From assembly GCA_964563885.1 (NCBI GenBank), contig CAZLYX010000013.1, forward strand, positions 1 through 42,399: a stretch of 42,399 nt of DNA, in the 5' to 3' direction. The notes under the pieces are model-generated. The model ran no database searches. It saw only the letters and a list, made by a program, of their open reading frames with translations, and was not told where the DNA came from. Shown here piece after piece: positions 1 through 8,885 of the stretch (the first letter of the stretch is position 1; each line of letters begins with the position of its first letter). The translations under genes were made by a program, and so were the position numbers. The DNA comes from CAZLYX01 sp964563885. GTDB lineage: Bacteria; Pseudomonadota; Gammaproteobacteria; Burkholderiales; Neisseriaceae.

Positions 1-422
1 TGCATTTAATGGCTAGTTGCATGGGTGGATTTATAAAATAGTATAATTTATAAGCATAAAATTACCCTCTTATTCAATTTTTTTAACCGTGCTTTATTGC
101 AGTGTTTTTTACATCTAATTCAACTCTGTAAGCACTTTGAATTATAAAAATATTGCAAAAAATCTATAAAAATGACCGTTTGTCGCAAGAATACCAAAAT
201 GTATAGAATCATAAGCCTTACTTATTTTCGCATCCACAAGGCGTTTAACACCAACAAAACATATTAAATTAGTTAAAAATGTCAATATATTAAAAAATAT
301 TGATTGATAAGCCAAACATTGCCTTAAGGTACAAGGCTGTTTAATAAAATTAACATTGCTCATAATCGTTTATCAAGTTACGATAGCTGCTTATACCAAC
401 AACATTATAGTGTCATATTATT
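1..422. other. AT-rich intergenic region, no gene recognised
   Basis: This stretch upstream of the response regulator is very AT-rich and holds no exact uptake sequence, DnaA box or clear terminator. A 73-codon reverse frame exists at 142-363, but it is rich in Phe, Ile and Leu as expected from AT-rich noise, so I do not call it. The left end may carry the 3' flank of a gene outside the window. Confidence 0.5.
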
Positions 423-1157
423 ATGCCAAGTGCCATCATTGTTGAAGACGAAATTTTAGCTGCCGAGAGACTGCGTGTTTTGTTAAACGATTGTCAGATT
501 GTGCTTCTGAAAACTTTCCACCATGCTCAACCAGCGCTTGATTGGCTGGGTTCACATGAAGTGGATATTGTTTTTGCTGATATCGGCTTGCCCGAAATCA
601 ATGGGCTGGAACTTGTTGAACGTATTCAACGTATAGCCAAGCGCCAACCACATGTGATTTTTACCACCGCTTACGAAGAGCATGCTTTGCGCGCATTTGA
701 ATTAGCAGCAGCTGATTATTTGCTCAAACCAATCAAACTGGCACGCTTACAAAAAGCTTTAGATCGGGTGCAAGAAAAAGACAACGAACAAGCTGATGCG
801 TTTACGCATTTTAAAGTGTTTAACCGCGATCGAATGGTAGAAGTACCATGGCAACAAGCACGCTATTTATTGGCTGAACATAAAACAGTGTTTTTGTTTA
901 CCGGCGATGGCCAAAGCTACGAGTTACCAAAAACCTTAGTGCACTGGGAAGAAGTGTTAGCCGATAAGGTTATTCGTGTTCACCGTAATGCATTGGTGTT
1001 TCGCCATACTTTAGATTGCTTGATTCGCTTAGATGCCGATGAAGATGATGAAGGCAATGCAAGCTGGGCAGCCCAAGTATTGGATATTGCCGAACCATTG
1101 GCTGTGAGCCGCCGTCAGCTGTCGGCTATTCGCCGTATTTTACGTGATGGCCAATAA
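423..1157 (+). CDS. LytTR-type response regulator (AlgR/LytR family)
   Basis: Cytoplasmic DNA-binding response regulator of 244 residues. Residues 3-115 form a receiver domain: acidic pocket E8/D9, phospho-acceptor D53 in FADIGLP, T82 in TTAY and K102 in LKP. Residues about 128-242 form a LytTR DNA-binding domain, with the typical stretch VIRVHRNALV near 183-192. Phosphorylation by a sensor kinase is expected to control DNA binding. No histidine kinase gene lies beside it, so the partner is encoded elsewhere. There is no good Shine-Dalgarno sequence before the ATG, but the receiver domain begins right after it, so the start is well placed. The gene stands alone and ends at a strong terminator. 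Its target genes cannot be deduced here. Confidence 0.88.
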   Translation: MPSAIIVEDEILAAERLRVLLNDCQIVLLKTFHHAQPALDWLGSHEVDIVFADIGLPEINGLELVERIQRIAKRQPHVIFTTAYEEHALRAFELAAADYLLKPIKLARLQKALDRVQEKDNEQADAFTHFKVFNRDRMVEVPWQQARYLLAEHKTVFLFTGDGQSYELPKTLVHWEEVLADKVIRVHRNALVFRHTLDCLIRLDADEDDEGNASWAAQVLDIAEPLAVSRRQLSAIRRILRDGQ

Positions 1158-1179
1158 GCTCATTTAATGATGCTACATT

Positions 1180-1214
1180 AAAGTCTTTATCAATCATTGA
1201 TAAAGACTTTTTTA
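1180..1214 (+). terminator. Rho-independent terminator of the LytTR regulator
   Basis: A perfect inverted repeat (arms 1180-1194 and 1196-1210, AAAGTCTTTATCAAT and its complement) is followed by a T run. It is not built from uptake sequences, unlike most terminators here. Confidence 0.85.
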
Positions 1215-1226
1215 ATGGCTGTTTGT

Positions 1227-1238
1227 TTCAGGTAGCCT
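1227..1238 (-). repeat. DNA uptake sequence (eikDUS), single copy
   Basis: Exact TTCAGGTAGCCT, the reverse complement of AGGCTACCTGAA. Not paired into a hairpin. Confidence 0.85.
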
Positions 1239-1603
1239 TTTGGTAAAACGCTTATTTAATGGCTGCTGCTAAATAAGTATTGTTCAAACCAACCCATTAT
1301 TCACCCAGTATCTGTGTAAACTAAAAGCATTAAAATTTATCAATAGCTAATTGACTCTATTTATAAATCAGCCAAAGCGGTGATATTTGCTCCCTAGTAT
1401 CGCTAAGTGGTTTGCTTGGTATCAGTCTGTAGGAAAACGTCATTGCATGGTTGTGCTTTTTAAAAAACATTGGCCTTCATGTGCAGGCTGCACTAACAAT
1501 CAGCTAGTCAAGCGTGTATTTCTCTTATTTGTGGAAGAATCAAGAAACTTAACTACTGCGATTTTTCTGCATTATTATCGAAACTGAAGCGAGCGCGGGC
1601 TTA

Positions 1604-1612
1604 TGTTAGAAT
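1604..1612 (+). promoter_or_regulatory. Candidate extended -10 promoter of orn
   Basis: TGTTAGAAT fits the extended -10 pattern TGN-TANAAT. I see no good -35 hexamer 17 bp upstream. It lies 40 bp before the orn start. Confidence 0.35.
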
Positions 1613-1651
1613 AAGCGCCATTCTAATCATGGCTACCTGAAAGCTATATTT

Positions 1652-2206
1652 ATGCAAAATGCTGATAACCTTTGCTGGCTCGACATGGAAATGACCGGCC
1701 TTTATCCCGAAACTGACCGCATCATTGAAGTGGCGATGATCATCACTGATTCTAATTTGAATGTGTTGGCACAATCAGATGTGCTTGTGGTGCACCAAAG
1801 TGATGAACTCCTAAACGGTATGGACGCTTGGAATACCTCTACTCACGGGCGCACTGGGCTAACCGAGCGCGTGCGTGCCTCTACAGCCTCTGAAGCTGAA
1901 GTTGAACAAAATCTGCTCGACTTTATGGCGCAATGGCTACCTGAAAAAACGTCGCCAATGTGTGGCAACACCATCCATCAAGACCGTCGTTTTATGGTGC
2001 GCTATATGCCACAATTAGAAGCTTACTTTCATTACCGCAATTTAGATGTGTCAACCCTAAAAGAATTGGCACGCCGCTGGAACCCTGAGCTAGCCAAAGG
2101 TGTGGTAAAACGCTGTACCCACCAAGCTTTAGACGATATTCTCGAAAGCATTGAAGAAATGCGTTACTACCGCGAGCATTTCCTAAAACTGCCTGCGAAT
2201 CAATAA
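1652..2206 (+). CDS. orn: Oligoribonuclease
   Basis: 3'-to-5' exoribonuclease of the DEDDh superfamily that degrades 2-5 nt RNA fragments (nanoRNA, pGpG) to mononucleotides in the cytoplasm. The protein has 184 residues, the usual family length. The acidic metal ligands are visible: D11 and E13 in WLDMEMTGL, D111 in HQDRRFM, and H157 with D162 in HQALDDILESI. The gene precedes pgi by only 45 bp with no terminator between, so co-transcription is possible. An 11/12 uptake sequence lies inside the gene at 1934-1945, read as WLPE. Confidence 0.96.
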   Translation: MQNADNLCWLDMEMTGLYPETDRIIEVAMIITDSNLNVLAQSDVLVVHQSDELLNGMDAWNTSTHGRTGLTERVRASTASEAEVEQNLLDFMAQWLPEKTSPMCGNTIHQDRRFMVRYMPQLEAYFHYRNLDVSTLKELARRWNPELAKGVVKRCTHQALDDILESIEEMRYYREHFLKLPANQ

Positions 2207-2251
2207 ACTGGCTGCAATCATTTTTTAATTTCATTATAGCTGGTGCTACTC

Positions 2252-3889
2252 ATGAACATCACTCATCAACCCATTTGGACTTTGCTTCAACAGCATTACG
2301 AAGCAAACAAGCATGTACACATGCGGGATCAATTTGAGCAGCATTCTGATCGGTTTGAGCAGCTGCATGAGCGTTTGCATGGCATGCTTTATGACTACAG
2401 CAAAAACTGTATTGATGAGCAGACTTTAATTTTGCTGGCACAGCTGGCCGATGCGGTTGATTTACGCAGCTGGATGGATAATATGCGGCGCGGCGACAAA
2501 ATCAACATCAGCGAGCGTCGCGCAGTGTTGCATACAGCGTTGAGGCTACCTGAAGAAGCTGAGGCAGTGTATGTAGATGGTCAAAACATTGTGCCTCAAG
2601 TGCATCAAGCATTAAATCGCGCGCTGACATTTGCAGACAGAATCAACAATGGTCAACACTTAAGTGCCACCAATCAAACCATTACCGATGTGGTAAATAT
2701 TGGCATTGGTGGCTCAGACTTAGGCCCGCAAATGGCAGTGCAGGCGCTAGGAGCCTATCGTCAAAATATTAATGTACATTTTGTGTCCAATGTTGATGGC
2801 GCACACATCAGCCAAGTGGTCGCCAGCTTACGCCCCGAGCGCACGCTGTTTATTGTGGCCAGTAAATCATTTCGTACTCCAGAAACACTGATGAACGCAC
2901 ATGCTGCACGCCAATGGTTTTTAGCTGCGGGTCATAGCGAAGCTGATGTTGGCCGCCACTTTGTCGCGGTTTCGAGTAATCTTGAAGCCACACGAGCATT
3001 TGGTATTTTGCCTGAAAACGTATTTGAGATGTTTGATTGGGTAGGTGGGCGCTATTCAGTGTGGTCAGCCATTGGATTGCCTGTTATGTGTGCCATTGGC
3101 AGCAGCCATTTTCGTCAATTTCTGGCGGGTGCTCACACAATGGATGAACACTTTTTTCAAACTGAATGGCGTCATAACATTCCTGTACTGCATGGCCTCA
3201 TTGGTGTGTGGTATAACAATTTTTACCAAACAGCTGGGCATACGGTGGTGCCGTATGATCATGGTTTGCGGCGTTTCCCCGCTTATATGCAACAGCTGGA
3301 TATGGAAAGCAATGGCAAGCAAACTGGCCGCCACGGTGAAACAGTGGATTGCGCCACAGGCCCGATTATTTGGGGTGACGAAGGTGCAAACTGCCAGCAT
3401 GCTTATTTTCAATTATTGCACCAAAGCCAACGCTTAATTTCAACCGATTTTATCGTACCGATGAGAAGCCATTTTCCTATTGGCCATCAACATGAATTTT
3501 TAGTGGCCAATGCCTTTGCTCAAGCCGAAGCATTGATGGTAGGCAAAACACTGGCAGAAGCAGAAGCAGACTTGGCACATTTATCCGCCGAAGCTCGAGC
3601 TATTTTAGCGCCACAAAAAGTGTTTCCCGGCAATCAGCCCAGTACCAGCATTGTGTTTGATGAGCTAACGCCATTTAATTTAGGCATGTTGCTGGCAATG
3701 TATGAGCACAAAGTTTTTGTGCAAGGCATTGTTTGGGGTATTAACTCATTCGATCAATGGGGCGTGGAATATGGAAAAGTGCTGGCAAAAGCCATCTTGC
3801 AACAATTAAATGCTGACGAGTCTCCACAACGCAATAGCTCTACCAACGCGTTAATTGCGTTTTATAAAGATTCGCAAACCAACAGTTAA
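2252..3889 (+). CDS. pgi: Glucose-6-phosphate isomerase
   Basis: Interconverts glucose 6-phosphate and fructose 6-phosphate, linking glycolysis/gluconeogenesis with the pentose phosphate route (gnd is near the right end of the window). Both family signatures are present: DWVGGRYSVWSAIGLP in the middle and SFDQWGVEYGKVLAK near the C-terminus, with the catalytic Glu in MESNGK and the catalytic His in NCQHAYFQ. I start at the ATG at 2252 (545 residues). A GTG three codons upstream (2243) is possible but adds nothing to the fold, and neither has a strong ribosome binding site. An exact uptake sequence at 2543-2554 lies within the coding region and is read as RLPE. Confidence 0.96.
   Translation: MNITHQPIWTLLQQHYEANKHVHMRDQFEQHSDRFEQLHERLHGMLYDYSKNCIDEQTLILLAQLADAVDLRSWMDNMRRGDKINISERRAVLHTALRLPEEAEAVYVDGQNIVPQVHQALNRALTFADRINNGQHLSATNQTITDVVNIGIGGSDLGPQMAVQALGAYRQNINVHFVSNVDGAHISQVVASLRPERTLFIVASKSFRTPETLMNAHAARQWFLAAGHSEADVGRHFVAVSSNLEATRAFGILPENVFEMFDWVGGRYSVWSAIGLPVMCAIGSSHFRQFLAGAHTMDEHFFQTEWRHNIPVLHGLIGVWYNNFYQTAGHTVVPYDHGLRRFPAYMQQLDMESNGKQTGRHGETVDCATGPIIWGDEGANCQHAYFQLLHQSQRLISTDFIVPMRSHFPIGHQHEFLVANAFAQAEALMVGKTLAEAEADLAHLSAEARAILAPQKVFPGNQPSTSIVFDELTPFNLGMLLAMYEHKVFVQGIVWGINSFDQWGVEYGKVLAKAILQQLNADESPQRNSSTNALIAFYKDSQTNS
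2543..2554 (+). repeat. DNA uptake sequence inside pgi
   Basis: Exact AGGCTACCTGAA, in frame as Arg-Leu-Pro-Glu. Confidence 0.85.
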
Positions 3890-3906
3890 ACATTAACCCT
3901 TATTCT

Positions 3907-3942
3907 AAAGGCTGCCTGAAACTTTTTTCAGGCAGCCTTTTA
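3907..3942 (+). terminator. pgi terminator built from a variant uptake-sequence pair
   Basis: Inverted pair AGGCTGCCTGAA (3909-3920) and TTCAGGCAGCCT (3928-3939), extended by flanking A and T runs. The core is the Simonsiella-type dialect (simDUS, GCTG instead of GCTA), unlike the rest of the window. Both arms carry the change, so the stem stays perfect. Confidence 0.85.
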
Positions 3943-3969
3943 AAATAAAACCAGTTTGAAACAACAAAC

Positions 3970-3981
3970 AGGCTACCTGAA
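3970..3981 (+). repeat. DNA uptake sequence (eikDUS), single copy
   Basis: Exact AGGCTACCTGAA between the pgi terminator and metG, about 50 bp before the metG start. Confidence 0.85.
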
Positions 3982-4034
3982 AAACAGTTATAATCTGCTG
4001 CATTGATTTAATTACATAATAAAAAGTATAAACC

Positions 4035-6113
4035 ATGACCCAACGTAAAATGCTCGTCACTTCTGCGCTGCCATATGCCAATGGCAGCATTCATTTAGGC
4101 CATATGGTCGAACATATTCAAACCGATATTTGGGTACGCTTTCAAAAACTGCGTGGCCATGAATGCTATTACTGCTGCGCCGATGATACTCATGGCACGC
4201 CTGTTATGTTGGCTGCTCAAAAACAAGGCTTAGCGCCTGAAGACATGATTGCCCGTGTGCGTGAAGAACATTTGGCCGATTTTACTGGCTTCGGCATTGG
4301 CTATGATAATTACTACAGCACGCACTCGCCTGAAAACAAAGCCTTTTCTGAATACATTTATCAAGCCCTTAAAGCCGATGGCAAAATTGAAGCACGCACC
4401 ATTGAGCAGCTATTCGACCCCGAAAAAAATATGTTTTTGCCTGATCGTTTTGTAAAAGGCGAATGTCCAAAATGTCATGCCAAAGATCAATACGGTGATA
4501 ACTGCGAATCATGCGGTACGACTTATAGCCCTACTGAGCTAATCGATCCTTATTCTGCCATTTCTGGCGCCAAGCCCATCTTAAAAGAGTCTGAACACTA
4601 TTTCTTTAAGCTTGGCGAATGTGCAGACTTTCTAAAAACATGGACTTCAGGCAGCACCACCTTGAGCGATGGCCATGTACAGCCCCATTTACAAGTTGAA
4701 GCCTTAAACAAAATGAAAGAATGGCTGGGCGAAGAGGGAGAAAGCACCTTATCAGATTGGGACATCAGCCGTGATGCACCTTATTTTGGCTTTGAGATTC
4801 CTGATGCACCAGGCAAATATTTTTATGTGTGGCTGGATGCGCCAATAGGTTATATGGCATCGTTTAAAAATTTATGTGATCGCATTGGCATCAATTTTGA
4901 TGACTTCTTTAAAGCCGATAGTAAAGCCGAGTTGTATCACTTTATTGGCAAAGATATTTTATATTTTCACGCGCTGTTTTGGCCGGCGATGTTACATTTT
5001 TCTGGCTTTCGCGTGCCAACCAGCGTATTTGCCCACGGCTTTCTAACTGTAGATGGCCAAAAAATGTCGAAATCACGCGGCACTTTTATCACGGCACGCT
5101 CTTATCTTGATGGCAAGCTTAACCCTGAATGGATGCGCTATTACATCGCCGCTAAGCTCAACAGCCACATCGAAGATATTGACCTTAACCTGCAAGACTT
5201 TATTACCCGCGTAAACAGCGATTTAGTAGGCAAATACGTCAACATTGCTGCGCGTGCATCTGGTTTTATTGCCAAGCGTTTTGAAGGCAAATTATTAGAT
5301 GTTTCAGGTAGCCCATTATTGCAAAAACTAACTGACAAATCAGAGCCTATCGCTGCCGACTTTGAAGCCCGTGAATACGCTAAAGCTTTGCGCGAAATCA
5401 TGGCGCTGGCCGACACAGTGAATGAATATGTAGATGCCAACAAACCATGGGAGTTGGCCAAACAAGAAGGCCAAGATACACAACTACATAAAGTATGTAG
5501 CGAACTTATCAATGCTTTTAAAACCTTAAGTGTGTATTTAGCACCAGTATTGCCGAATGTAGCAGCACAGGCAGCAGCATTTTTGAATCTGCCACAACTC
5601 ACCTGGGCGCATGCCAGCCAAACTTTACCTGCCGGCCATGCCATCAATAAATATGAACACCTAATGCAACGAGTGGAGCAAACACAAGTGGATAACTTAA
5701 TCGAAGCCAATAAAGAAAGCATTCAAGCCGCCGCTGAAAGCACACCAGCTGCCGAAACCAACCAATACGCAGCTGTTGCCGAGCAATGCTCGTTTGACGA
5801 CTTTATGAAAGTGGATATGCGTGTGGCCAAAGTATTGAATTGTGAAGCGGTTGAAGGCAGCACCAAATTACTAAAGTTTGATTTAGATTTTGGCTTTGCC
5901 CAACGCATTATTTTCTCTGGTATTGCCGCCAGCTATCCTAATCCTGCTGAATTAAATGGCCGCATGGTGATTGCCATTGCCAACTTTGCGCCGCGCAAAA
6001 TGGCAAAGTTTGGCACCTCTGAGGGCATGATTTTGTCTGCCGCCACAGCCGATAACAAACTAATGTTGTTAAACGTTGATGCTGGTGCTCAAGCAGGCGA
6101 TAAAGTAGGCTAA
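4035..6113 (+). CDS. metG: Methionine-tRNA ligase
   Basis: Charges tRNA-Met, including the initiator, with methionine. Protein of 692 residues with the class I catalytic core: a HIGH-type motif HLGH at 20-23, KMSKS at 343-347, and a knuckle with C144, C147, C157 and C160 (CPKC...CESC) that should bind zinc. The C-terminal 105 residues or so (from about 587) form the EMAP/Trbp111-like tRNA-binding domain (VDMRVAKVL...), so this is the long dimer-forming type. The Shine-Dalgarno sequence is weak. A near-exact uptake sequence (11/12) lies inside at 5303-5314. The 3' end runs directly into the dehydrogenase 52 bp downstream without a visible terminator. Confidence 0.97.
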   Translation: MTQRKMLVTSALPYANGSIHLGHMVEHIQTDIWVRFQKLRGHECYYCCADDTHGTPVMLAAQKQGLAPEDMIARVREEHLADFTGFGIGYDNYYSTHSPENKAFSEYIYQALKADGKIEARTIEQLFDPEKNMFLPDRFVKGECPKCHAKDQYGDNCESCGTTYSPTELIDPYSAISGAKPILKESEHYFFKLGECADFLKTWTSGSTTLSDGHVQPHLQVEALNKMKEWLGEEGESTLSDWDISRDAPYFGFEIPDAPGKYFYVWLDAPIGYMASFKNLCDRIGINFDDFFKADSKAELYHFIGKDILYFHALFWPAMLHFSGFRVPTSVFAHGFLTVDGQKMSKSRGTFITARSYLDGKLNPEWMRYYIAAKLNSHIEDIDLNLQDFITRVNSDLVGKYVNIAARASGFIAKRFEGKLLDVSGSPLLQKLTDKSEPIAADFEAREYAKALREIMALADTVNEYVDANKPWELAKQEGQDTQLHKVCSELINAFKTLSVYLAPVLPNVAAQAAAFLNLPQLTWAHASQTLPAGHAINKYEHLMQRVEQTQVDNLIEANKESIQAAAESTPAAETNQYAAVAEQCSFDDFMKVDMRVAKVLNCEAVEGSTKLLKFDLDFGFAQRIIFSGIAASYPNPAELNGRMVIAIANFAPRKMAKFGTSEGMILSAATADNKLMLLNVDAGAQAGDKVG

Positions 6114-6165
6114 AACATCTGGTTATCTCAGCAAAAAACTTTATAAAAAACACAGGTAATCGACT

Positions 6166-7239
6166 ATGAATGTTTTTAGCCATCCAGATTTTGACAATCA
6201 TGAACAGGTTTCATTTGTATGCGACCCTGCAACGGGGCTTCGCGCTATTATTGCCATTCACAACACCTCGCGCGGCCCCACTCTTGGCGGCTGCCGCATG
6301 TATCCTTATGCCAGCGAAGAAGAAGCCTTGCGTGACGTGTTGCGACTATCTAGAGGCATGACTTATAAATCAGCGCTGGCCAATCTGGATTTAGGCGGTG
6401 GAAAAGCGGTTATTATTGGCGACCCACATCAACACAAAACTGAAGCCTTGCTTGAAGCGATGGGGCGTGCAGTTGATAAACTGGGCGGCCAATATATTAT
6501 TGCTGAAGATTCGGGCACCAGCGTTGCCGACCTAAAAGTAATCGCACGTCACACTCAACACGTTGCCGGCATAGCCAGCGGCTTGGGTTTTGATGGCAAA
6601 CCTACCGATGGCGACCCTGCGCCAGCCACAGCCTACGGCGTTTTTGTAGGCTTAAAAGCAGCAGTTAAACATCGTTTAGGTCGCACAGATTTAACCGGCC
6701 TAAAAGTTGCCATTCAGGGCGTGGGCAATGTGGGCTATTTGTTGGCTCGTCATTTAAACAATGCTGGCGCTGAGCTTTGGGTATACGACATCCGCCAAGA
6801 AAATATGGACAAAGCGATAACAGAATTTGGCGCCAAAGCGGCCACTGCAGAAGACATCTTATTTTTGCCTGTAGACGTTATCGCGCCTTGTGCTTTGGGT
6901 GCCATTCTCAACGGCCACAGCATCCCCAAGCTGCACGCACAGGTGGTTGCGGGCGCTGCTAATAATCAATTGGCAACACCAGCAAATGATCTTGACCTGC
7001 TGAAAAGAGGCATTCTTTATGCGCCAGATTTTGTTTTAAATGCGGGTGGCATCATTAATGTATTTTATGAGCATTCAAATCAAAATACTGACAAGATATG
7101 GTCACACATAGAAACGATTTCTGAAACTTTAAACGAGATATTTACTCGCTCAGATCGAGATAAGCGCCCAACAGGTGAGATTGCCAACGAGCTGGCTGAA
7201 GAGCGTTTTTCTAAAAAATCCAAAGGCAAGCATCTGTAA
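6166..7239 (+). CDS. Leucine/Glu/Phe/Val-type amino-acid dehydrogenase
   Basis: NAD-dependent oxidative deamination of an amino acid, most like leucine dehydrogenase, giving the 2-oxo acid and ammonium. The protein has 357 residues. The catalytic segment RGMTYKSALANLDLGGGK contains K68 and K80, matching the substrate-binding and catalytic lysines of the family. A Rossmann motif GVGNVG sits at 185-190. A Shine-Dalgarno-like AGGTAA precedes the start. It may be read through from metG. The C-terminal tail (KKSKGKHL) is basic. Substrate choice among Leu, Val, Ile and Phe cannot be set from sequence alone. Confidence 0.88.
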   Translation: MNVFSHPDFDNHEQVSFVCDPATGLRAIIAIHNTSRGPTLGGCRMYPYASEEEALRDVLRLSRGMTYKSALANLDLGGGKAVIIGDPHQHKTEALLEAMGRAVDKLGGQYIIAEDSGTSVADLKVIARHTQHVAGIASGLGFDGKPTDGDPAPATAYGVFVGLKAAVKHRLGRTDLTGLKVAIQGVGNVGYLLARHLNNAGAELWVYDIRQENMDKAITEFGAKAATAEDILFLPVDVIAPCALGAILNGHSIPKLHAQVVAGAANNQLATPANDLDLLKRGILYAPDFVLNAGGIINVFYEHSNQNTDKIWSHIETISETLNEIFTRSDRDKRPTGEIANELAEERFSKKSKGKHL

Positions 7240-7301
7240 ATCAGCATGAACATAAAGCATGGTTTGTTGATAAAACGACTGATCAAATGTCTTATCAAAC
7301 T

Positions 7302-7358
7302 ACACGCTATAACCATTAATAAAAGGCTACCTGAAATACTCTTTCAGGTAGCCTTTTA
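7302..7358. repeat. 57-bp direct repeat, copy 1 (contains a terminator)
   Basis: First copy of a perfect 57-bp direct repeat (period 129 bp). It holds the sequence ACACGCTATAACCATTAAT followed by an inverted uptake-sequence pair (7324-7335 and 7343-7354). The stem with flanking A/T runs can terminate in both directions and lies downstream of the dehydrogenase. Confidence 0.92.
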
Positions 7359-7430
7359 TTATATTACTCATAAAGCCAATATTAAGGCAAAACAAACTTT
7401 TTGTTACTCATAAAAACCATTTGCTTAACA

Positions 7431-7487
7431 ACACGCTATAACCATTAATAAAAGGCTACCTGAAATACTCTTTCAGGTAGCCTTTTA
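7431..7487. repeat. 57-bp direct repeat, copy 2 (contains a terminator)
   Basis: Second identical copy, with uptake sequences at 7453-7464 and 7472-7483. It lies just past the stop codon of the convergent gene purD and can serve as its terminator. Confidence 0.92.
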
Positions 7488-7506
7488 CGGTGATACTGAA
7501 TATTAA

Positions 7507-8778
7507 TCAGCGATTAATCTCTTTATCAGCAATATCGGTACGATATTGCATGCCAGCAAAGCTGATTTTCTCTAACGCTTGATAAGCTTTGGTTTTGGCC
7601 GCTGCCACATCATCGCCTAAACCCACCACACACAATACGCGTCCGCCATTGGTAACAATCTCACCTTTTTCATTGCTTGACGTGCCCGCGTGAAACACTT
7701 TGCCAATTTGGTTGGCGGCATCTAAGCCGTTAATCACATCAAGCTTGCGGGGGGTTTCCGGATAATTTGCTGCTGCCAGCACCACACCAACGGCGATTTG
7801 TGGACTCCATTCAGCGTGTACGCTATCAAGTTTACCCGCGATGCCTGCTTCAATTAAGTCGACAAAATCGCTGTTTAATCGGCTCATAATTGGTTGGGTT
7901 TCTGGGTCACCAAAGCGACAGTTAAACTCAATGGTAAAGGGTGCGCCATGCTCATCAATCATCAGGCCAGCGTATAAAAACCCAGTAAACTCATGGCCAT
8001 CAGCTTTCATGCCACGCACAGTGGGCAAAATAATTTCATTCATGGTGCGCTCGTACACAGCAGGTGTAACCACTGGCGCGGGGCTGTAGGCGCCCATGCC
8101 GCCAGTGTTGGGGCCATCATCGTTATCGAACAGGCGTTTGTGATCTTGGCTGGTGGCCATCGGTAACACATTATCGCCATCTACCATCACAATAAAGCTG
8201 GCTTCTTCGCCTTGCAAAAAGTCTTCAATCACCACGCGTGCGCCAGCATCGCCCATTTTGTTGCCTAACAACATATCGTCAATGGCGGCATGTGCTTCAT
8301 CTAAAGTCATGGCCACAATCACGCCTTTGCCCGCAGCCAATCCATCGGCTTTAATCACAATTGGCGCACCTTTGCGGCTAACATAATCTCGCGCTGCTTG
8401 AGCGTTTGTAAAAGTTTGATATTGGGCAGTGGGAATGCCATGTTTTTCCATGAAGGCTTTAGCAAAATCTTTGGAGCTTTCAAGTTGAGCTGCCGCCTGA
8501 GTGGGGCCAAATACAGCCAAACCAGCAGCACGAAAATCGTCAACAATGCCCGCTGCTAAAGGTGCTTCAGGGCCAATAACGGTAAACGAAATGTGTTCAC
8601 GTTGGCAAAAATCAATCAACTCAGCATGCGCACTCAATGCCAGATTGCACAGCTTAGCCTCGGTGGCTGTGCCCGCATTACCAGGCGCAACAAACACTGT
8701 TTCTACTTTTGGTGATTGCGCCAATTTCCACGCCAACGCGTGCTCGCGGCCGCCACTGCCGATAACGAGAAGTTTCAT
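7507..8778 (-). CDS. purD: Phosphoribosylamine-glycine ligase
   Basis: ATP-grasp enzyme of de novo purine synthesis joining phosphoribosylamine and glycine to make GAR. The protein has 423 residues, the family norm. The N-terminal motif VIGSGGREHALAW, the ATP-binding segment ADGLAAGKGV (144-153) and the GARS signature RFGDPETQ (288-295) are all intact. The start is supported by AGGAG 8 bp upstream. It lies 107 bp downstream of fhs on the same strand, and both serve folate/purine metabolism. No hairpin lies between them, only a single degenerate uptake sequence (8854-8865), so they may share a transcript. Confidence 0.96.
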   Translation of the reverse strand: MKLLVIGSGGREHALAWKLAQSPKVETVFVAPGNAGTATEAKLCNLALSAHAELIDFCQREHISFTVIGPEAPLAAGIVDDFRAAGLAVFGPTQAAAQLESSKDFAKAFMEKHGIPTAQYQTFTNAQAARDYVSRKGAPIVIKADGLAAGKGVIVAMTLDEAHAAIDDMLLGNKMGDAGARVVIEDFLQGEEASFIVMVDGDNVLPMATSQDHKRLFDNDDGPNTGGMGAYSPAPVVTPAVYERTMNEIILPTVRGMKADGHEFTGFLYAGLMIDEHGAPFTIEFNCRFGDPETQPIMSRLNSDFVDLIEAGIAGKLDSVHAEWSPQIAVGVVLAAANYPETPRKLDVINGLDAANQIGKVFHAGTSSNEKGEIVTNGGRVLCVVGLGDDVAAAKTKAYQALEKISFAGMQYRTDIADKEINR

Positions 8779-8885
8779 GTTGCTGCTCCTAAGAATATAG
8801 TAAGGTAGATTTTGGCAAGAATTATACCTGATTTTAGCGCTACTTTTTCCGCTTTCAGATAGCCTAAGTTGATGATTGCGGCAAT

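Larger units (their letters stand above)
1215..1651. other. Intergenic region upstream of orn
   Basis: No gene is supported. The stretch contains one exact uptake sequence (1227-1238, reverse orientation), an 11/12 copy at 1630-1641 just before orn, and a candidate extended -10 promoter at 1604-1612. A TTG-initiated frame at 1387-1587 has no recognisable features. Confidence 0.5.

Noticed and set aside
142..363. 73-codon reverse-strand open frame at the left end
   Set aside because: AT-driven composition rich in Phe, Ile and Leu, no ribosome binding site, no recognisable motif.
1387..1587. 66-codon open frame between the regulator and orn
   Set aside because: Starts with TTG, has no ribosome binding site, and its composition is not protein-like.
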